Positions 10,595 to 21,629 are shown, counted from the stretch's first letter. The stretch: 64,000 bases of DNA from Bedellia somnulentella (GCA_963576735.1 OY755197.1:8816501-8880500); one strand, 5' to 3'. Notes: a model not told the origin generated them from the sequence alone. Numbers and translations are program-made.

Positions 10595-10740
10595 AAACTT
10601 TAGTCGATCAGAGATGCGCTGTGATTGGTCGGGATTTTTTCAAACCGGCCAATCAGAAAAATTCACTAGAAATTCAAAAGAGCTGCGCTGTGATTGGTCG
10701 GGAAATTTAAAAATAAACTCATTTTATAGGAGGCGACATG
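10595..10740. promoter_or_regulatory. cluster of three CCAAT-box motifs (candidate regulatory element)
   Basis: GCGCTGTGATTGGTCGGGA occurs at about 10616 and again at 10685, with GGCCAATCAG between them, so three ATTGG/CCAAT motifs lie within 90 bp. An AT-rich AAATTTAAAAATAAA follows. The two long motifs look like a small direct duplication. Function is inferred only. Confidence 0.3.
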
Positions 10741-10820
10741 GTCGCGCCAGGGTTACCCACTAGTATCGTTAATTTATGGATTTTATAATATTGTGCTTTT
10801 AAGAAAAGTTTATCGAATAA

Positions 10821-11194
10821 AGCATAATCATAAGCATAAGCATAAACGTTCACGCCGAATATCCCCGAAGGGGTTGGCAGAGGTACTAATACTTCTGAAC
10901 ATCACGTGACTTTGTCACCTGGTGTTCAGAGTACCCACGTTTTGCATGGACAGTGTACTCACGTGATAGGGGGCAAGCCTATCGCCGTTTTGTACGAATA
11001 CACTTTCACATGAGTAAGTACAACTCAGCCATGTGGGTTTCCTCACGATGTTTTCCCTCACCGTTAACAACCATGATAAATTAACCACACATATGTCTTT
11101 AGAAAAGACAAATTGGTGTAGGCCCGACCCAGGATTTGAACACTAGTCGTTTGCACGTTAACCGAGTGTTCTACCCACTGGGCTATCACGGTCT
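10821..11194 (-). repeat. SINE-T full-length copy
   Basis: Target duplications TATCGAATAA at 10811-10820 and 11195-11204. In its own orientation it starts ACCGTGATAGCCCAGTGGG and ends CCCCTTCGGGGATATTCGG, GCGTGAACG and a TTATGC/TTATGA tail. A clean example defining both ends of the family. Confidence 0.92.
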
Positions 11195-11204
11195 ATCGAA
11201 TAAT

Positions 11205-11565
11205 TAAGCCTTATACAAAAGCAGCTAACTTACTTTTATATGAAGCTGACTCGACAAGCTTCGGACTGTAAATTTGCTTATGCCAAACTTTAGGCGTTTT
11301 TCCCGGTACTCTGAGTTCAATCAGGCGTGAATATTTCATTGCTCAACTTTTTCTGAGATGAAAAGTATCCTTCGCCACAATTTGGGTCATCATCTTGCAT
11401 TCTGCCAAATTTCATTCATATACATTATGTACTTGAGGAGCCTTTTGCCTCAAACACACAAACACAAAACTTTTACATTTATAATATTAATAGGATATAT
11501 TTTGCAAAATTGAACATAATGCTTGGCTTGAGGGATTATGCAATTTTACATTTATGTCTAAAATA
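11205..11565. other. unique stretch, no gene seen
   Basis: A patch at about 11290-11450 is less AT-rich and resembles the tail of a DNA element (CATTCTGCCAAATTTCATTC), but I could not classify it. Confidence 0.35.
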
Positions 11566-11627
11566 AATGGCGATGAATAGTCTCTGTCTACACCAATGGG
11601 AAATAATGGCTTGAATATATGTCGTAG
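11566..11627 (+). repeat. LINE-B 3' tail fragment
   Basis: GGCGATGAATAGTCTCTG..CCAATGGGAAATAATGGCTTG is the last part of the LINE-B frame and its hairpin. The simple tail is lost. Confidence 0.6.
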
Positions 11628-12028
11628 GATGATTTGATGTTTAGGTTTTTTGCAAAACACCTAGGGATTTTGCAAAAACACGGATAATTAGACAACGGTG
11701 ATAATATTTTTTAATCTTACTAGGTTTTTTTGTGAAAAAGCTAGTTGGTTTAGTATGATTGCGAAAAGAAATGTCAGTTTTTATGAATACTGAACACTGA
11801 TTGGTCGATTGCAGTGCCCCATAAACACGTCATCTCTGATTGGTTGTTAATTATGACGTACTTACTTTATAATTGCTTCCTAGATTTAATGTGATTGTTA
11901 TTTTAATTTTAGTTACAAAAAGCTCCTAAGTATAAAAATTGTATTGTCATTTCCCTTTATATCTCTAGCTATAATACCTTAATACTACAATTTAAGACGT
12001 ACTTATTATAGTGTTCGTATCTACATTG
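11628..12028. other. unique stretch with two CCAAT-type motifs
   Basis: CACTGATTGGTCGATT (about 11797) and TCTCTGATTGGTTGTT (about 11844) lie 47 bp apart, followed by TTATGACGTAC. This recalls the cluster at 10595-10740. No open frame of note. Confidence 0.35.
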
Positions 12029-12200
12029 GCGACGTCTCCGTGGCCGAGTGGATGGGTGACTTCTCGGTCTGGAGGTTGCGGGTTTGATACCCGCTGAGAG
12101 CAATATTTACGTGACGAACATTCATTTAGATTGTTTCTGAGTCTTGGATGGAAATCTTACTTATTTTGGGGCTAACTTGATCTCAATCTGTATAAACTAT
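12029..12200 (+). repeat. tRNA-like SINE of a different family, copy 2
   Basis: CGTGGCCGAGTGG (A box) and GGTTGCGGGTTTGATACCC (B box, one change) occur with the spacing of a tRNA, followed by GATTGTTTCTGAGTCTTGG as in the copy at 3803. The variable-arm region CTTCTCGGTCTGGAG is shared between the copies. Confidence 0.6.
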
Positions 12201-13265
12201 CTCAATACGCAAGTCTGTGCTTCAAAACACTGCGTAATATCAATGGCAGCTACTATCAATTTATATCAACGAAAATCTTTAAAAAATATATACTTATTCT
12301 ACAAAAATATTTACAATTAGTTTAATTAAAATATTATCTGAGATAATAGGTTTTACTGATAGTGACTTGATCACCAATATGACGAGTCTTATAACTCGAA
12401 AACTAAACTAAGAAGGAGCCCAATTATTTTATTTATATTTTAACTTAGATTCTAACGAAAAAAATAAACTTTTATAAATCTATTGTATTGAAATTACATA
12501 ACTTACTTATTTTAAATAAAAATCCATAATTTTAACCATTGACAATAACTATTATAAAAAAGTTAACTTTATAATGTAAACAGTATCACGAAGATTTGAT
12601 AAACGCGCGAAACCTAATTTAAATATGTCGTTAAATTAAATCAAATAAAAAATATAATTTACATTTTTATCAAGTTTCTATGAGACATAATAAAACCTAA
12701 AGGAGTTAGTTTCAAATATTGCCGGCCATTGCACATTCATTTGTTTTTAGTGAAAAGTTAACAAATTTTACATTTTTACTTAAAAAATAAAAATCACCGG
12801 CTCGGGGACTGTGCTGCTAACATTATATTTTTAGTTGCTTTTGCAGATATAACGTTAATGAGTCCTGGTACAGGTGCTCAATTAATTATAAAAAAAAACA
12901 AATCCTACACATTTATTTTAAAAAATTATTTATTCAAAGATTTTTGACACATAGGAAATAAATTGATTATAAGTATTACATAGCATTTTACATAAAAAAT
13001 ACCTACCTATATCAAAGTTTTCTCTGAAATCAACTCATTCATATGATTGTTGTTTAAAACATGATACGGCTAGTAAGCCAATATTTATTAAAATATTATT
13101 TAGCTATTATTACGAAATGATAACTGAATTTAATATCTTAACATTTTGCTATGGGTTTAGAATATTGTTACAAAAATACTAATAAAATATTTCTCTTGAT
13201 TGAATAAAAGCGTTATTAAAACAATATTTTTTTTACAATAATACGAGCAACTTGTTATTTTTTTT
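12201..13265. other. long AT-rich stretch, no gene seen
   Basis: More than 1 kb without repeat families A, B or T. A weak acceptor-like TTTTAGTTGCTTTTGCAG at about 12829-12846 has no matching strong donor or convincing open frame. Confidence 0.45.
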
Positions 13266-13277
13266 GCTGTCTAAAGA

Positions 13278-13385
13278 CATACAAACATACATATACTCGA
13301 GGATATAAATCCCAAGAAGGGGTAGCCAGAGCTAAGGAATTAGAAATTCCTCAGCCACTTTTGGAAGTTGCTTGGGGAAAAGATG
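13278..13385 (-). repeat. SINE-A copy, 5' truncated, with 12-bp target duplication
   Basis: Only the 3' third is present (tail, CCCAAGAAGGGG, GAAATTCCTCAGCCAC, GGGGAAAAGATGG). It is bounded precisely by GCTGTCTAAAGA at 13266-13277 and 13386-13397. A truncated copy with intact duplications is direct evidence of reverse transcription initiated at the shared 3' end. Confidence 0.9.
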
Positions 13386-13704
13386 GCTGTCTAAAGAATG
13401 ATTAATTAATTTCTTGCTATACATAAAACTTTCTCAAAGATAAATTAAACCAGATAGTGACCTCCAAAATTAGCCCATAATGATAGTATTTTATTCACGT
13501 TAATGATAAAGAAAAAAAAAATACTATCAACTGATTTAATTTATTCCATAGTCCTTTTGCAGTTATCATTTTATTCCCCGGAGCCGGCGAATTAAAAAAG
13601 TTATGATAAAAAACCTTTTTTTTAGACATAGGCCTGTAAGAAGGCGTATCGTATGCAGTCTGCATTTTATCAAACCACACCTGTTATAAATTAGTGAATG
13701 GGTT

Positions 13705-14456
13705 GGTACAACGTAGGCTTGGGTAGATCCAGCTCCGCGAGGGGATTCGAATCACCAGGTTCAGGCTCAGTTCCGGTACTGAATCCTCTTAACCGGGCCG
13801 GACCGCTTATCGAATCCGGCTCGGTTAAGAAATTCGGAACTGAATCAAACAACCAAAAAATACCACGCTTACTTCGCGGAACATAACGATTGCTGTTGAC
13901 ATACATGTAAAAATCAACTAACTCATATGTATAATGATTCTGTTTGTGTACAGGCTAGGTTCGCTAACATACAAATATCCATATGTAAAAAAAATAATAA
14001 TATTTAGAAACATCTTAACAACATCTTATAACAATATCTACACATTAATATATGCAAATCAGAAAGTGACACAACATAAAACACTATCATATTTATAATA
14101 TCACTATAAACACCATTATTTATGAAAAGATTGATAAATCTATTAAACGAAATTGGCAAACAAAGAACAAAAAAGGACAACTCTCTTTTCGTCTCTGTCT
14201 CCCGAGTTCAAATTGTATTACATTCTTGTCTCGCTCTCACATTCAGCAAGCAAAGCAAATGTAACGGTAATAATCGAACCGATCCTGAACCTGATGCCTG
14301 AGCCTGTTGTTCGAAAACAATAAAACCGAGCCGGTGCGGAGCGGCCCGGTTAAGCGAACCTGCACCTGATAAGAAAGAGTGGGGCCGGTTAGGCCAATCA
14401 GGTTCACGCAGGGATTCGAATCATTTGAATCCACCGAGCCGGACCTACACACGGCT
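13705..14456. repeat. GC-rich dyad (foldback-like) element
   Basis: Two GC-rich blocks (about 13705-13870 and 14265-14456) in AT-rich DNA carry inverted matches: CTTAACCGGGCCG in the first against CGGCCCGGTTAAG in the second, and GTAGATCCAGCTC near the left end against the complement of GAGCCGGACCTAC near the right end. Both contain GGATTCGAATC. Overlapping open frames on both strands follow from the symmetry and are not genes. It may be a degenerate MITE with long inverted arms. Confidence 0.5.
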
Positions 14457-14459
14457 AGT

Positions 14460-14708
14460 ACAACGTCATTCGTCGTCTTGCTTCCGACCGCGACGGACGT
14501 GTGATTGTGAGTCGGTTCTACAAAGGCTTTTCACCTTTACTGTGCATGTGTCCGAAAGACTCGAGCGAAATCGTAACCCGCAGCCTTAAATCCCGCAAAA
14601 AGGTTATAATGTAATTGCGAAGTTGTGAAGAAATTTAGGAAGTGTTTTTTTTTTTGTTAAAATCCTGTGATATTATTTTTTAAGTGGACCAGTTGAGGAT
14701 AGATGCAA
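14460..14708 (+). other. candidate untranslated first exon
   Basis: A base-balanced block (ACGTCATTCGTCGTCTTGC, CCGCGACGGACGTGTGATTG, GACTCGAGCGAAATCGTAAC) stands out from AT-rich flanks and ends at a good splice donor, GATGCAA|GTGAGTATT (GT at 14709-14710). It has no long open frame, which would fit a 5' UTR. No TATA box is obvious. This is inference from composition plus one splice site. Confidence 0.25.
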
Positions 14709-15249
14709 GTGAGTATTGTTTTCTTATTAAGGCTTTTGATGTTAGATTTAGAAATTTGTATTTGTAGTCTAGTAATATTATTACTACTAAATCTTTTTGA
14801 ATATTTCTTTGTGACAAATACAAAGGTGGTTTTATTTTTTTAATATTTTGACCGATTGAAGTCATTAACTAAATATAAAAGTAGTTAACCTCAATTTAAA
14901 TATTAACTAACGACGTATTTGTATTAATATGAATCTGCGAAATTTATTAATTGCTGCTAAATGGTGCCCGAAAAACCCAGACAGCTTACTTTAGTTATAT
15001 CCAGGGTAGTTCTGAAGCGCAACCCTGTTCATAACTAACTACCATTTCAAGAACCAATTCTTCATAAATTCCTAACGCCAAAAGGTTTAGATTATTTAGA
15101 ATGAACTCCCATCAATATTAAAAAGCAAAAAAACGACCGATGATTTTATAATTCTTCATTTAGGCTCATAAATAAAAAAAAAACTGACAAATTTAAAAAC
15201 CATTTTTAGTTACAAGTAATAAACCAACATACAGAAACTATTATTATTG
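14709..15249. other. AT-rich stretch, no gene seen
   Basis: No repeat or coding signal; would be intronic if the upstream exon candidate is real. Confidence 0.4.
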
Positions 15250-15496
15250 CCGTGTAGTGTCGGCTTAGAATAACACTACTCCATTTCTACCCGTGGGTGA
15301 TCGTAAGAGGCGACTAAGGGTATAGGGGCTTTTTAAGTGATTTTTAGGCGATGTGGTGGGAGACCCGTCACCAAAAACATTTATTATTACCATTTTTCCC
15401 CAATCAACTTCCAAAAATGGCTGAGGAATTTCTCGTTCCAAAGCTCTGGCTACCCCGTTAAGGGATTTATACCCGTGAGTATATGTATGTATGTAT
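15250..15496 (+). repeat. SINE-A full-length copy (GTTAAGGGAT subtype)
   Basis: Complete from GCCGTGTAGTGTCGGCTTAG to CCCGTGAGTATATGTATG. It shares CTACCCGTGGGTGATCGT, GGGTATAGGGGC and CCCCGTTAAGGGAT with the copies at 16943, 22037, 56060 and 63303, defining a third subtype. Confidence 0.88.
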
Positions 15497-15557
15497 TATT
15501 TGTGAAACATGTGTGTAAATATTATTTTATGCTACTGCAAATAGCCTTTGCGCTTTT

Positions 15558-15752
15558 CATACATACATAATTATACTCACGGCTATGAATCTCTAAAAGG
15601 AATATCTAGAGCATTAGATATTCCTCAGCCACAGGAAGGTAAGTGGGGAAAGATGGTAAAATAAAGGTTGTTGGTGATGGAATGGGTCTCTAACCTCATT
15701 GCCCAAAATCCTAAGTGGCGTCTTTAAGTGCTATTCAAAGCCATCACTACAC
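15558..15752 (-). repeat. SINE-A copy with internal deletions
   Basis: Reverse orientation, CATACATACATAATTATACTC to GCCATCACTACACAGCC, with parts of the centre missing. Confidence 0.75.
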
Positions 15753-15966
15753 AGCCTTTTCGAAATTGAAAATTGCATCATTTACTTCTACTGACGTTTT
15801 TGAACTTCTCAGCCTTGAAACGATACTTTTAACACAATTTCACTGTAATTTAAAAATACATTCTGTTACGTCGTATTTATAGCAAAATCAATAGTTATAA
15901 AATGCCCTTCGCTTCGAAGTTATATATGGCTCACAATAATTTGATAATTATTCATACAACAATACT

Positions 15967-16095
15967 GTGTAGTGTCGGCTTAGGATAGCACTACCCCATT
16001 TCTTCCGATGGGTGTACGTAAGAGGCGACTAACGGTATTGGGGCTTTTTAAGGGATTTTTGGGCGATGCGGTTAGAGACCCATCACCAACATACA

Positions 16096-16126
<31 letters not shown>

Positions 16127-16415
16127 TCTCACGCCGTTAGTTCCCATTGGGGTAGGCAGAGACTATCGATCGCCACTTTGTACGATCCCGGCAAACCTCT
16201 CTGGCTTCGTTTACATCCATCAATATTTTCATACATGCTCTTTCATTCTTCATACTGCGGACACCTGCCTTTTTGAGCACATTTACCATCACCAACAACC
16301 TTTATTTTATCATCTTTTCCCCGCGCAACTTCCAAAAGTGGCTGAGGAATTTTAATTCCTTAGCTCTGGCTACCCCTTCTAGGGATTTATAGCCGTGAGT
16401 ATATGTATGTATGTG
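15967..16415 (+). repeat. SINE-A copy split by a LINE-B insertion
   Basis: 12-bp target duplications TACAACAATACT (15955-15966 and 16416-16427) bound the element. A reverse-oriented LINE-B fragment occupies 16091-16285. Removing it and one duplicate restores the normal CCCATCACCAACAACCTTT of the family. Confidence 0.92.
16091..16285 (-). repeat. LINE-B 3' fragment nested in SINE-A
   Basis: A nine-unit-scale CATA tail (about 40 nt), then the reverse of the GCCGTTAGTTCCCATTGGGG end and of the C-terminal frame up to TTTTTGAGCACATTT. Flanked by an 11-bp duplication CCATCACCAAC (16080-16090, 16286-16296). This pins down the LINE-B insertion signature. Confidence 0.92.
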
Positions 16416-16650
16416 TACAACAATACTTTATTTCTAACATCTTGTCCTCTATCAAAATCCTAATGTAGCTGAGGAGTTAAAGAAATACGCAGCAGTAACC
16501 AAAATGAATCCACGATGTTGCACTTTTAAGTGATTGCTGTTCGATATAATAAGAAATCTATTACTAGCCTTGATGATTACTATTTTCTCTTTTTTTGCTA
16601 TATTTGCCCTTTGACAGGTTGAATAATAATAAATATGTCTTAGAGAGTAA

Positions 16651-16858
16651 GACGTACGTAAGAGGCGACTAACGGTATTGGGGCTGTTAAGGGATTTTTG
16701 GGCGATGCGGCTGGAGACCCATCACCAACAACATTTACTTTACCATCCTTACCCCACTCAATTTTCCAAATGTGTCTAAGGAATTTCTAATTCCTTAGCT
16801 CTGGCTACCCCTTCTAGGGATTTATAGCCGTGAGTATATGTATGTATGTATGTATGTC
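16651..16858 (+). repeat. SINE-A copy, 5' truncated
   Basis: Starts inside the family at GTACGTAAGAGGCGACTAAC and runs to a long TATG tail. Confidence 0.85.
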
Positions 16859-16904
16859 TTTGTAGCTGTGCAGTTAGATTATTGGTATTCTATAGCACTT
16901 ATTA

Positions 16905-17222
16905 TATTCCTTTTTAAGTGGTTATTGGGTGATGTGGCTGGATGTCGCCTTGTAGTGTCGGCTTAGAATAACACTACCCCATTTCTACCCGTGGGTGATC
17001 GTAAGAGGCGACTAAGGGTATAGAGGCTTTTTAAGTGATTTTTGGGCGATGCGGTTGGAGACCCATCACCAACAACCTTTATTATACCATCTTTTCCCCA
17101 CTCAACTTTCCAAAAGTGGCTGAGGAATTTCTCATTCCAAAGCTCTGGCTTCCCCGTTAAGGGATTTATAGCCGTGAGTATATGTAAGTATGTATGTCTG
17201 TGGCTGGAGTCCCATCACCTTT
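16905..17222 (+). repeat. old SINE-A fragment hosting a younger SINE-A
   Basis: The host pieces TTTTTAAGTGGTTATTGGGTGATGTGGCTGGA and GTCCCATCACC flank the insert at 16943-17198. Confidence 0.7.
16943..17198 (+). repeat. SINE-A full-length copy nested in SINE-A
   Basis: Target duplication TGTGGCTGGA at 16933-16942 and 17199-17208. GTTAAGGGAT subtype, complete. Confidence 0.88.
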
Positions 17223-17229
17223 GATTTAC

Positions 17230-17335
17230 AATATTTCTTACAACTTTGTTCGATCCTAGCAAACTTCTCGAGCTCATGCTCTTTATTCTTCACACTTCGG
17301 ATGCCTGCCTCTTTTAGAACATACGGGGCCATCCA
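17230..17335 (-). repeat. LINE-B internal fragment
   Basis: Reverse of the LINE-B C-terminal frame from TTGTTCGATCCTAGCAAAC to GCCTCTTTTAGAACAT. The terminal hairpin and tail are missing. Confidence 0.6.
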
Positions 17336-17383
17336 TTTCTTTTCTGATTATAATAAAAGATGTATCAAGTCTTAATGGTACAG

Positions 17384-17632
17384 CTGTGTAGTGTCGGCTT
17401 AGAATAGCACTACAACATTTCTACCCGAGGGTGTTCGTAAGAGGCGGCTAAGAGTATTGGGGCTTTTAAGGGACTTTTGGGCGATGCGGTCGGAGACCCA
17501 TCACCAAAAACCTTCTATTTTGCAATCTTTTCCTTACTCAATTTCCAAAAGTGACCGAAGAATTTTTTATCCTGAAGCTCTGGTTATCCCTTTCAGGGAT
17601 ATATAGCCGTGAGGGTATGTATGTAAGTAAAT
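17384..17632 (+). repeat. SINE-A full-length copy
   Basis: GCTGTGTAGTGTCGGCTTAG to GCCGTGAGGGTATGTATG. A possible 7-bp duplication AATGGTA flanks it. Confidence 0.85.
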
Positions 17633-17871
17633 GGTATAAAAAACTGAATTTCTTTTGCTAACTATAAGTAAATATGTAACAATAACTAAAACTTGCTTCG
17701 GATTTCCCAAGACATTATAAAGAATAAGTAACAGAATCGAATCAATATAATTTCATTAAGTTGGAAAAAGTTATCTTTGTCCGATCACATTAAATATCAC
17801 CATATTACGTAGTCAACAATCTTGGTTCAGAGTTTAGGACTACGGAGACTAAAAAGCTGTGAAGAATTTGA

Positions 17872-17925
17872 GAGATCTTTTCATACATGCCCTTTTATTC
17901 TTCGTATTTCGAACGCTTTTCTGCA
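17872..17925 (-). repeat. LINE-B small fragment
   Basis: GATCTTTTCATACATGCCC..ATTCTTCGTATTTCGAACGC is the reverse of the RSMKNKRACMKR coding region. Confidence 0.5.
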
Positions 17926-17993
17926 TTATAATACGTATATCTTTACTTTTCTGAATATATCCTATGCGTATTAAGTGATATAAACATAGACTC

Positions 17994-18232
17994 ATGCATA
18001 CATATGCTCACGGCTATAAATCCCAAAAAGGGGTAGCAAGAGCATCAGAGCTAGAAACTCCTCCGCCACATTTGGAAGTTATGGGAGACTCCCATAAAAA
18101 TAAAGTATCGTTGGTGATGGGTCAACCACATCGCCCAAAAACCACTTAAAAAAGGCCCATGTCCTAAGTCGCCTCTAACGACACCCGTAGTTAGAAAGGG
18201 GTAGTGCCATTCTAAGCCGCCACTACACGACC
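17994..18232 (-). repeat. SINE-A copy (AAAAAGGGG subtype)
   Basis: Reverse orientation, ATGCATACATATGCTCACGG to CTAAGCCGCCACTACACGAC. Confidence 0.85.
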
Positions 18233-18492
18233 AGTAGCTCATTTAAATATCCGTATAACAAGACAATGATTTATGCATTAGTGTGACTAATCGTTTTCTG
18301 TTTTCAATTCAATAGTATTGTTTCGGATTTGACGCACGGCTGAAAATAACACTAGCAAATAATTTTATTATGCGCAGGTGTAACAACATTATATGCTTTT
18401 ATAATGGGTATTATTTAATGTTATTTTAGTTGGTACAATCGTTTGCATAACATATGTAGTAATGTGATGATTTTTAGTGTAGGTATGGTATG

Positions 18493-18738
18493 CTGCTGTG
18501 TAGCGCCGGCTTAGAATAGCGCTACCCCGTTTCTACCGGTGGGTGTGCGTAAGAGGCGACTAACGGTATTGGGGCTTTTAAGGGATTTTTGGGTGATGCG
18601 GTTGGAGACCCATCACCAACAACCTTTATTATACCATCTTTTCCCCACTCAACTTTCCAAAAGTGGCTGAGGGATTTCTAATTCCTTGGCTCTGGCTACC
18701 CCTTCTAGGGAATTATAGCCGTGAGTATATGTATGTAT
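18493..18738 (+). repeat. SINE-A full-length copy
   Basis: Target duplication GTATGGTATG at 18483-18492 and 18739-18748. Head GCTGTGTAGCGCCGGCTTAG, end GCCGTGAGTATATGTATG. Confidence 0.92.
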
Positions 18739-18965
18739 GTATGGTATGATTGGAAGCAGTTATATCAAGCATTTTTCTAGTTTTTTCTATTTTAATTAAT
18801 TCATATGGAAGAAAAAGTATCTGTGATTTTTCAAAGGAAACAGAGAAAGGGGTATTTTTCGATTCGCTATGATTGTCGCATGTGCAAAAAATTTAAAAAA
18901 GGCAGGCACCCTAGGAAACACCATATAAACTTAAAAATTAGACCTTAAATCTAATGTTATTAACA

Positions 18966-19110
18966 AAGGCAGATGTTTGAAGTATAAAGAATAAAAGAGC
19001 ATGTAAACGAAGGACTAACTAAGAACTAGAGAGGTTTGTCAGGACCATACGAAGTCAAGTCAAGATCAGCGATCGATAGTCTCTTTCTTCCCCAATGAAC
19101 TAATGACGTG
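18966..19110 (+). repeat. LINE-B 3' fragment, diverged
   Basis: TTTGAAGTATAAAGAATAAAAGAGC..CGATCGATAGTCTC..CCCCAATGAACTAATGACGTG follows the LINE-B C-terminal frame with indels; tail lost. Confidence 0.65.
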
Positions 19111-19737
19111 ACCATAATAGAAAACGGTTTAATGCACTCACAACTTATTTTTTTTAAGATATAGAGATTATTCAGAGCGCGCAAAGTAGCAAACGACTGT
19201 ATTTGCCAACCCCATTGAGAATGAAGAGCGTGATAAAAATTAATTGGTAATCAGAATCAAAATATGTGGTCTTATACCCTAAAACTATCTCTTCCTTATA
19301 ACCTTTAACCTTTGCATGGTAACATTAATAATATAGTGGTTCTGTCTACCTGTCGTACCAAAGTCGTGATTTTATGTATAAATATATTTTTTATGTTATT
19401 TTCTTATCGCTATTGTGTGATATAGAATTAAAAGTCAATTAAATACTGATTAAACTGATCTTGTTCTACAAGTTTTTTTACAAGGTAGAAACATTCGAAT
19501 GTTGGTTAAAGGAAAATTTCGAGGAAGATTTTGCAACCACATCGCCCCGCGATAAGTAGAAAAGCTTTGGACATCCATGTAACTTATGATGACACCCACG
19601 ATAAGGGATGGGGTAAATGCTTTGTGTATAACGTAATCTGTACTTATATTAAACAGGAAAGATCTTTGTCAGTTTGTTTGTCTGTAATGAATAGACTTCA
19701 AAACTGCGACATTCATTTTAAAAGTTGTTTCACCAGT
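19111..19737. other. AT-rich stretch, no gene seen
   Basis: A degenerate LINE-B-like end (CCAACCCCATTGAGAATG, GAGCGTGATA) lies at about 19207-19233. Nothing else recognised. Confidence 0.4.
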
Positions 19738-19950
19738 ACATACAAACGCTCACAGCCATAAATCTCAAAAAGTGGTAGCCAGAGCTTCAGAGCTGGTAAT
19801 TAGATGGTAGAAATAATGTATCGTTGGTGATGGGTCTCCAATCCCATCGCCCAAAAACCTTTTGAAAAAGCCCCATACCCTTAGTCGCCTCTTACGACAC
19901 CCGTAGGTAGAAAGGGGTAGTGACATTCTAAGCCGGCATACACGGGCTCA
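19738..19950 (-). repeat. SINE-A copy with internal deletion (AAAAAG subtype)
   Basis: Reverse orientation from CATACAAACGCTCACAGCC to CTAAGCCGGCATACACGG. The CTCCTCAGCCACATTTGG segment is deleted. Confidence 0.8.
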
Positions 19951-20327
19951 AGTTTTAAACTCACGTCTCCTGAATTATTAGCCGAGTTCCAGCTAAACTA
20001 TCAAAGTCTTCTGTATTTCATGTTTTATATTTCATATCATTTAATTATTCATAATCATGAAGCAAATTTCCTAAAACTCGAAACGTAATTAACAGACACT
20101 CCAGATTAAACTAATCACACAATAAAGTAGTGTTGCGTTATTTCGAGATAACACCCATAATCTATATGATAAGCGATTGCTACCCATTGTCTTCGTCTAG
20201 CATTGCAGCCACTACGTTAGGTAATAAAATAATAGATATTTTGAAAAGGTCAATGTTTTAGGTATCAAATACAGTAGTATGATATAATCGTTATGCAAAA
20301 TAATAGATGCGTATCTATACTCATAGC
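19951..20327. other. unique stretch, no gene seen
   Basis: No repeat or coding signal recognised. Confidence 0.4.
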
Positions 20328-20845
20328 AATTTAATCCAAAAAGGGGTAGCCAGAAGTAAATCTATATTCATACATACATACATATACTCACGGCTATAAA
20401 TCCCTTAAAGGGGTAGCCAGAGCTAGGGAATTAGAAAGTCCTCAGCCACTTTTGGAAGTTGCGTGGGGAATAGATGGTGAAATAAAGGTTGTTGGTGATG
20501 GGTCTCCAAACGCATCGCCCAAAAATCCCTTAAAAGCCCCAATACCGTTAGTCGCCTCTTACTTACACCCATCGGAAGAAATGGGGTAGTATTATTCTAA
20601 GCCGACACTACACAGCAAAAATCTATTTGTAACTGGAATAAGGAATTCCTCAGCCAACTTTAGAAGTTGAGTGGGGAAACGATTGTAACGTAAATGTTGT
20701 TGGTGATGAGTCTCCAACCGCATCGCCCAAAAATTTTATTAAAAGCCCAAATACCATTTATTTATCCTTTATTTACCCTTAGCAGCCTCGAACCCCACGG
20801 TAAGAAATGAGGTAATTCTATTCTAAGCCGACACTACACAGCATA
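20328..20845 (-). repeat. old SINE-A split by a younger SINE-A
   Basis: AATCCAAAAAGGGGTAGCCAG on the left and AGGAATTCCTCAGCCAAC..CTAAGCCGACACTACACAGC on the right are halves of one reverse copy. The insert lies at about 20368-20616. A 5' part carries an extra ATTTATTTATCC-type insertion. Confidence 0.8.
20368..20616 (-). repeat. SINE-A full-length copy nested in SINE-A
   Basis: Complete reverse copy with a CATA tail at its low-coordinate end; imperfect duplication AAATCTATATT / AAATCTATTT. Confidence 0.88.
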
Positions 20846-21294
20846 TAAAAGAATCTGGCGTATGTTTTCTTTTCTTTTATTACTCTATAACATCACCTTC
20901 TCACAGCCCATATATGTCCCCACCACCGGCTTAACCGTACCCTGAATAGGGGGATGAGGCCATAGTCGAATGACACTACCTCACCTTGATATTATTCTTA
21001 AAAGAGCGAATTTAGTTAATTCACTTTTAGTTATTTAAGAGCTTATTCCATTACACTTTGTCGTTGCTGAATTCAGACGTCCTTCGAAGTTACTGCCGCA
21101 GACGCTTGTTATTCCACTACACAAATTTCAGTTTGAACGTTATTCCACTAGTCTGAATTCAGATTCTGTGGCTTTCAGACGTTCATTCAGACAAATGGAA
21201 TAAGCTCTTAAGAACTTAACACATAATTTAATTCTTGTGTAAATTTTATTTTGTAAATTTAATATGTTTATAATCCGTATCATGTATGGTTTTG
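20846..21294. other. unique stretch with a LINE-tail-like patch and a dyad
   Basis: 20885-20960 carries the CACAGCCCATATATGTCCCC motif shared with 5461 and 46150. At 21045-21200 GTCTGAATTCAGA-type words occur in both orientations (GCTGAATTCAGACGTCC, GTCTGAATTCAGATTCTG), as in a small palindromic repeat. No gene. Confidence 0.4.
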
Positions 21295-21414
21295 TAACTG
21301 ATTCGGTTGGATTCAAATTCCGGTGTGAATAATTGCAATGTAACGATATGAATGTAGTTTTACCTTTACTAATCTATTACTCTTTTTAAAGTGTTGCTGA
21401 CGGTGAGAGAAAAC

Positions 21415-21619
21415 GCCATTAGTTCCCATTGGGGTAGGCAGAGACTATCGATCGCCACTTAGTAAGATCCTGGCAAACCTCTCTAGCTTCATTTACATTC
21501 ATAAATCTTTTCATAAATGCTCTTTTATTTTTCACACTACGAACGCCTGCCTTATTGAGCACTCTCGCTACTTGGTCTAAATTTGTCTTCCAAGGTCGTC
21601 CTCTACTAACATTACATTT
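21415..21619 (-). repeat. LINE-B 3' fragment nested in SINE-T
   Basis: Flanked by GAGAGAAAAC at 21405-21414 and 21620-21629. In reverse it covers the C-terminal frame from RGRP to the AYPNGN stop. It lacks the simple tail. Confidence 0.88.
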
Positions 21620-21629
21620 GAGAGAAAAC

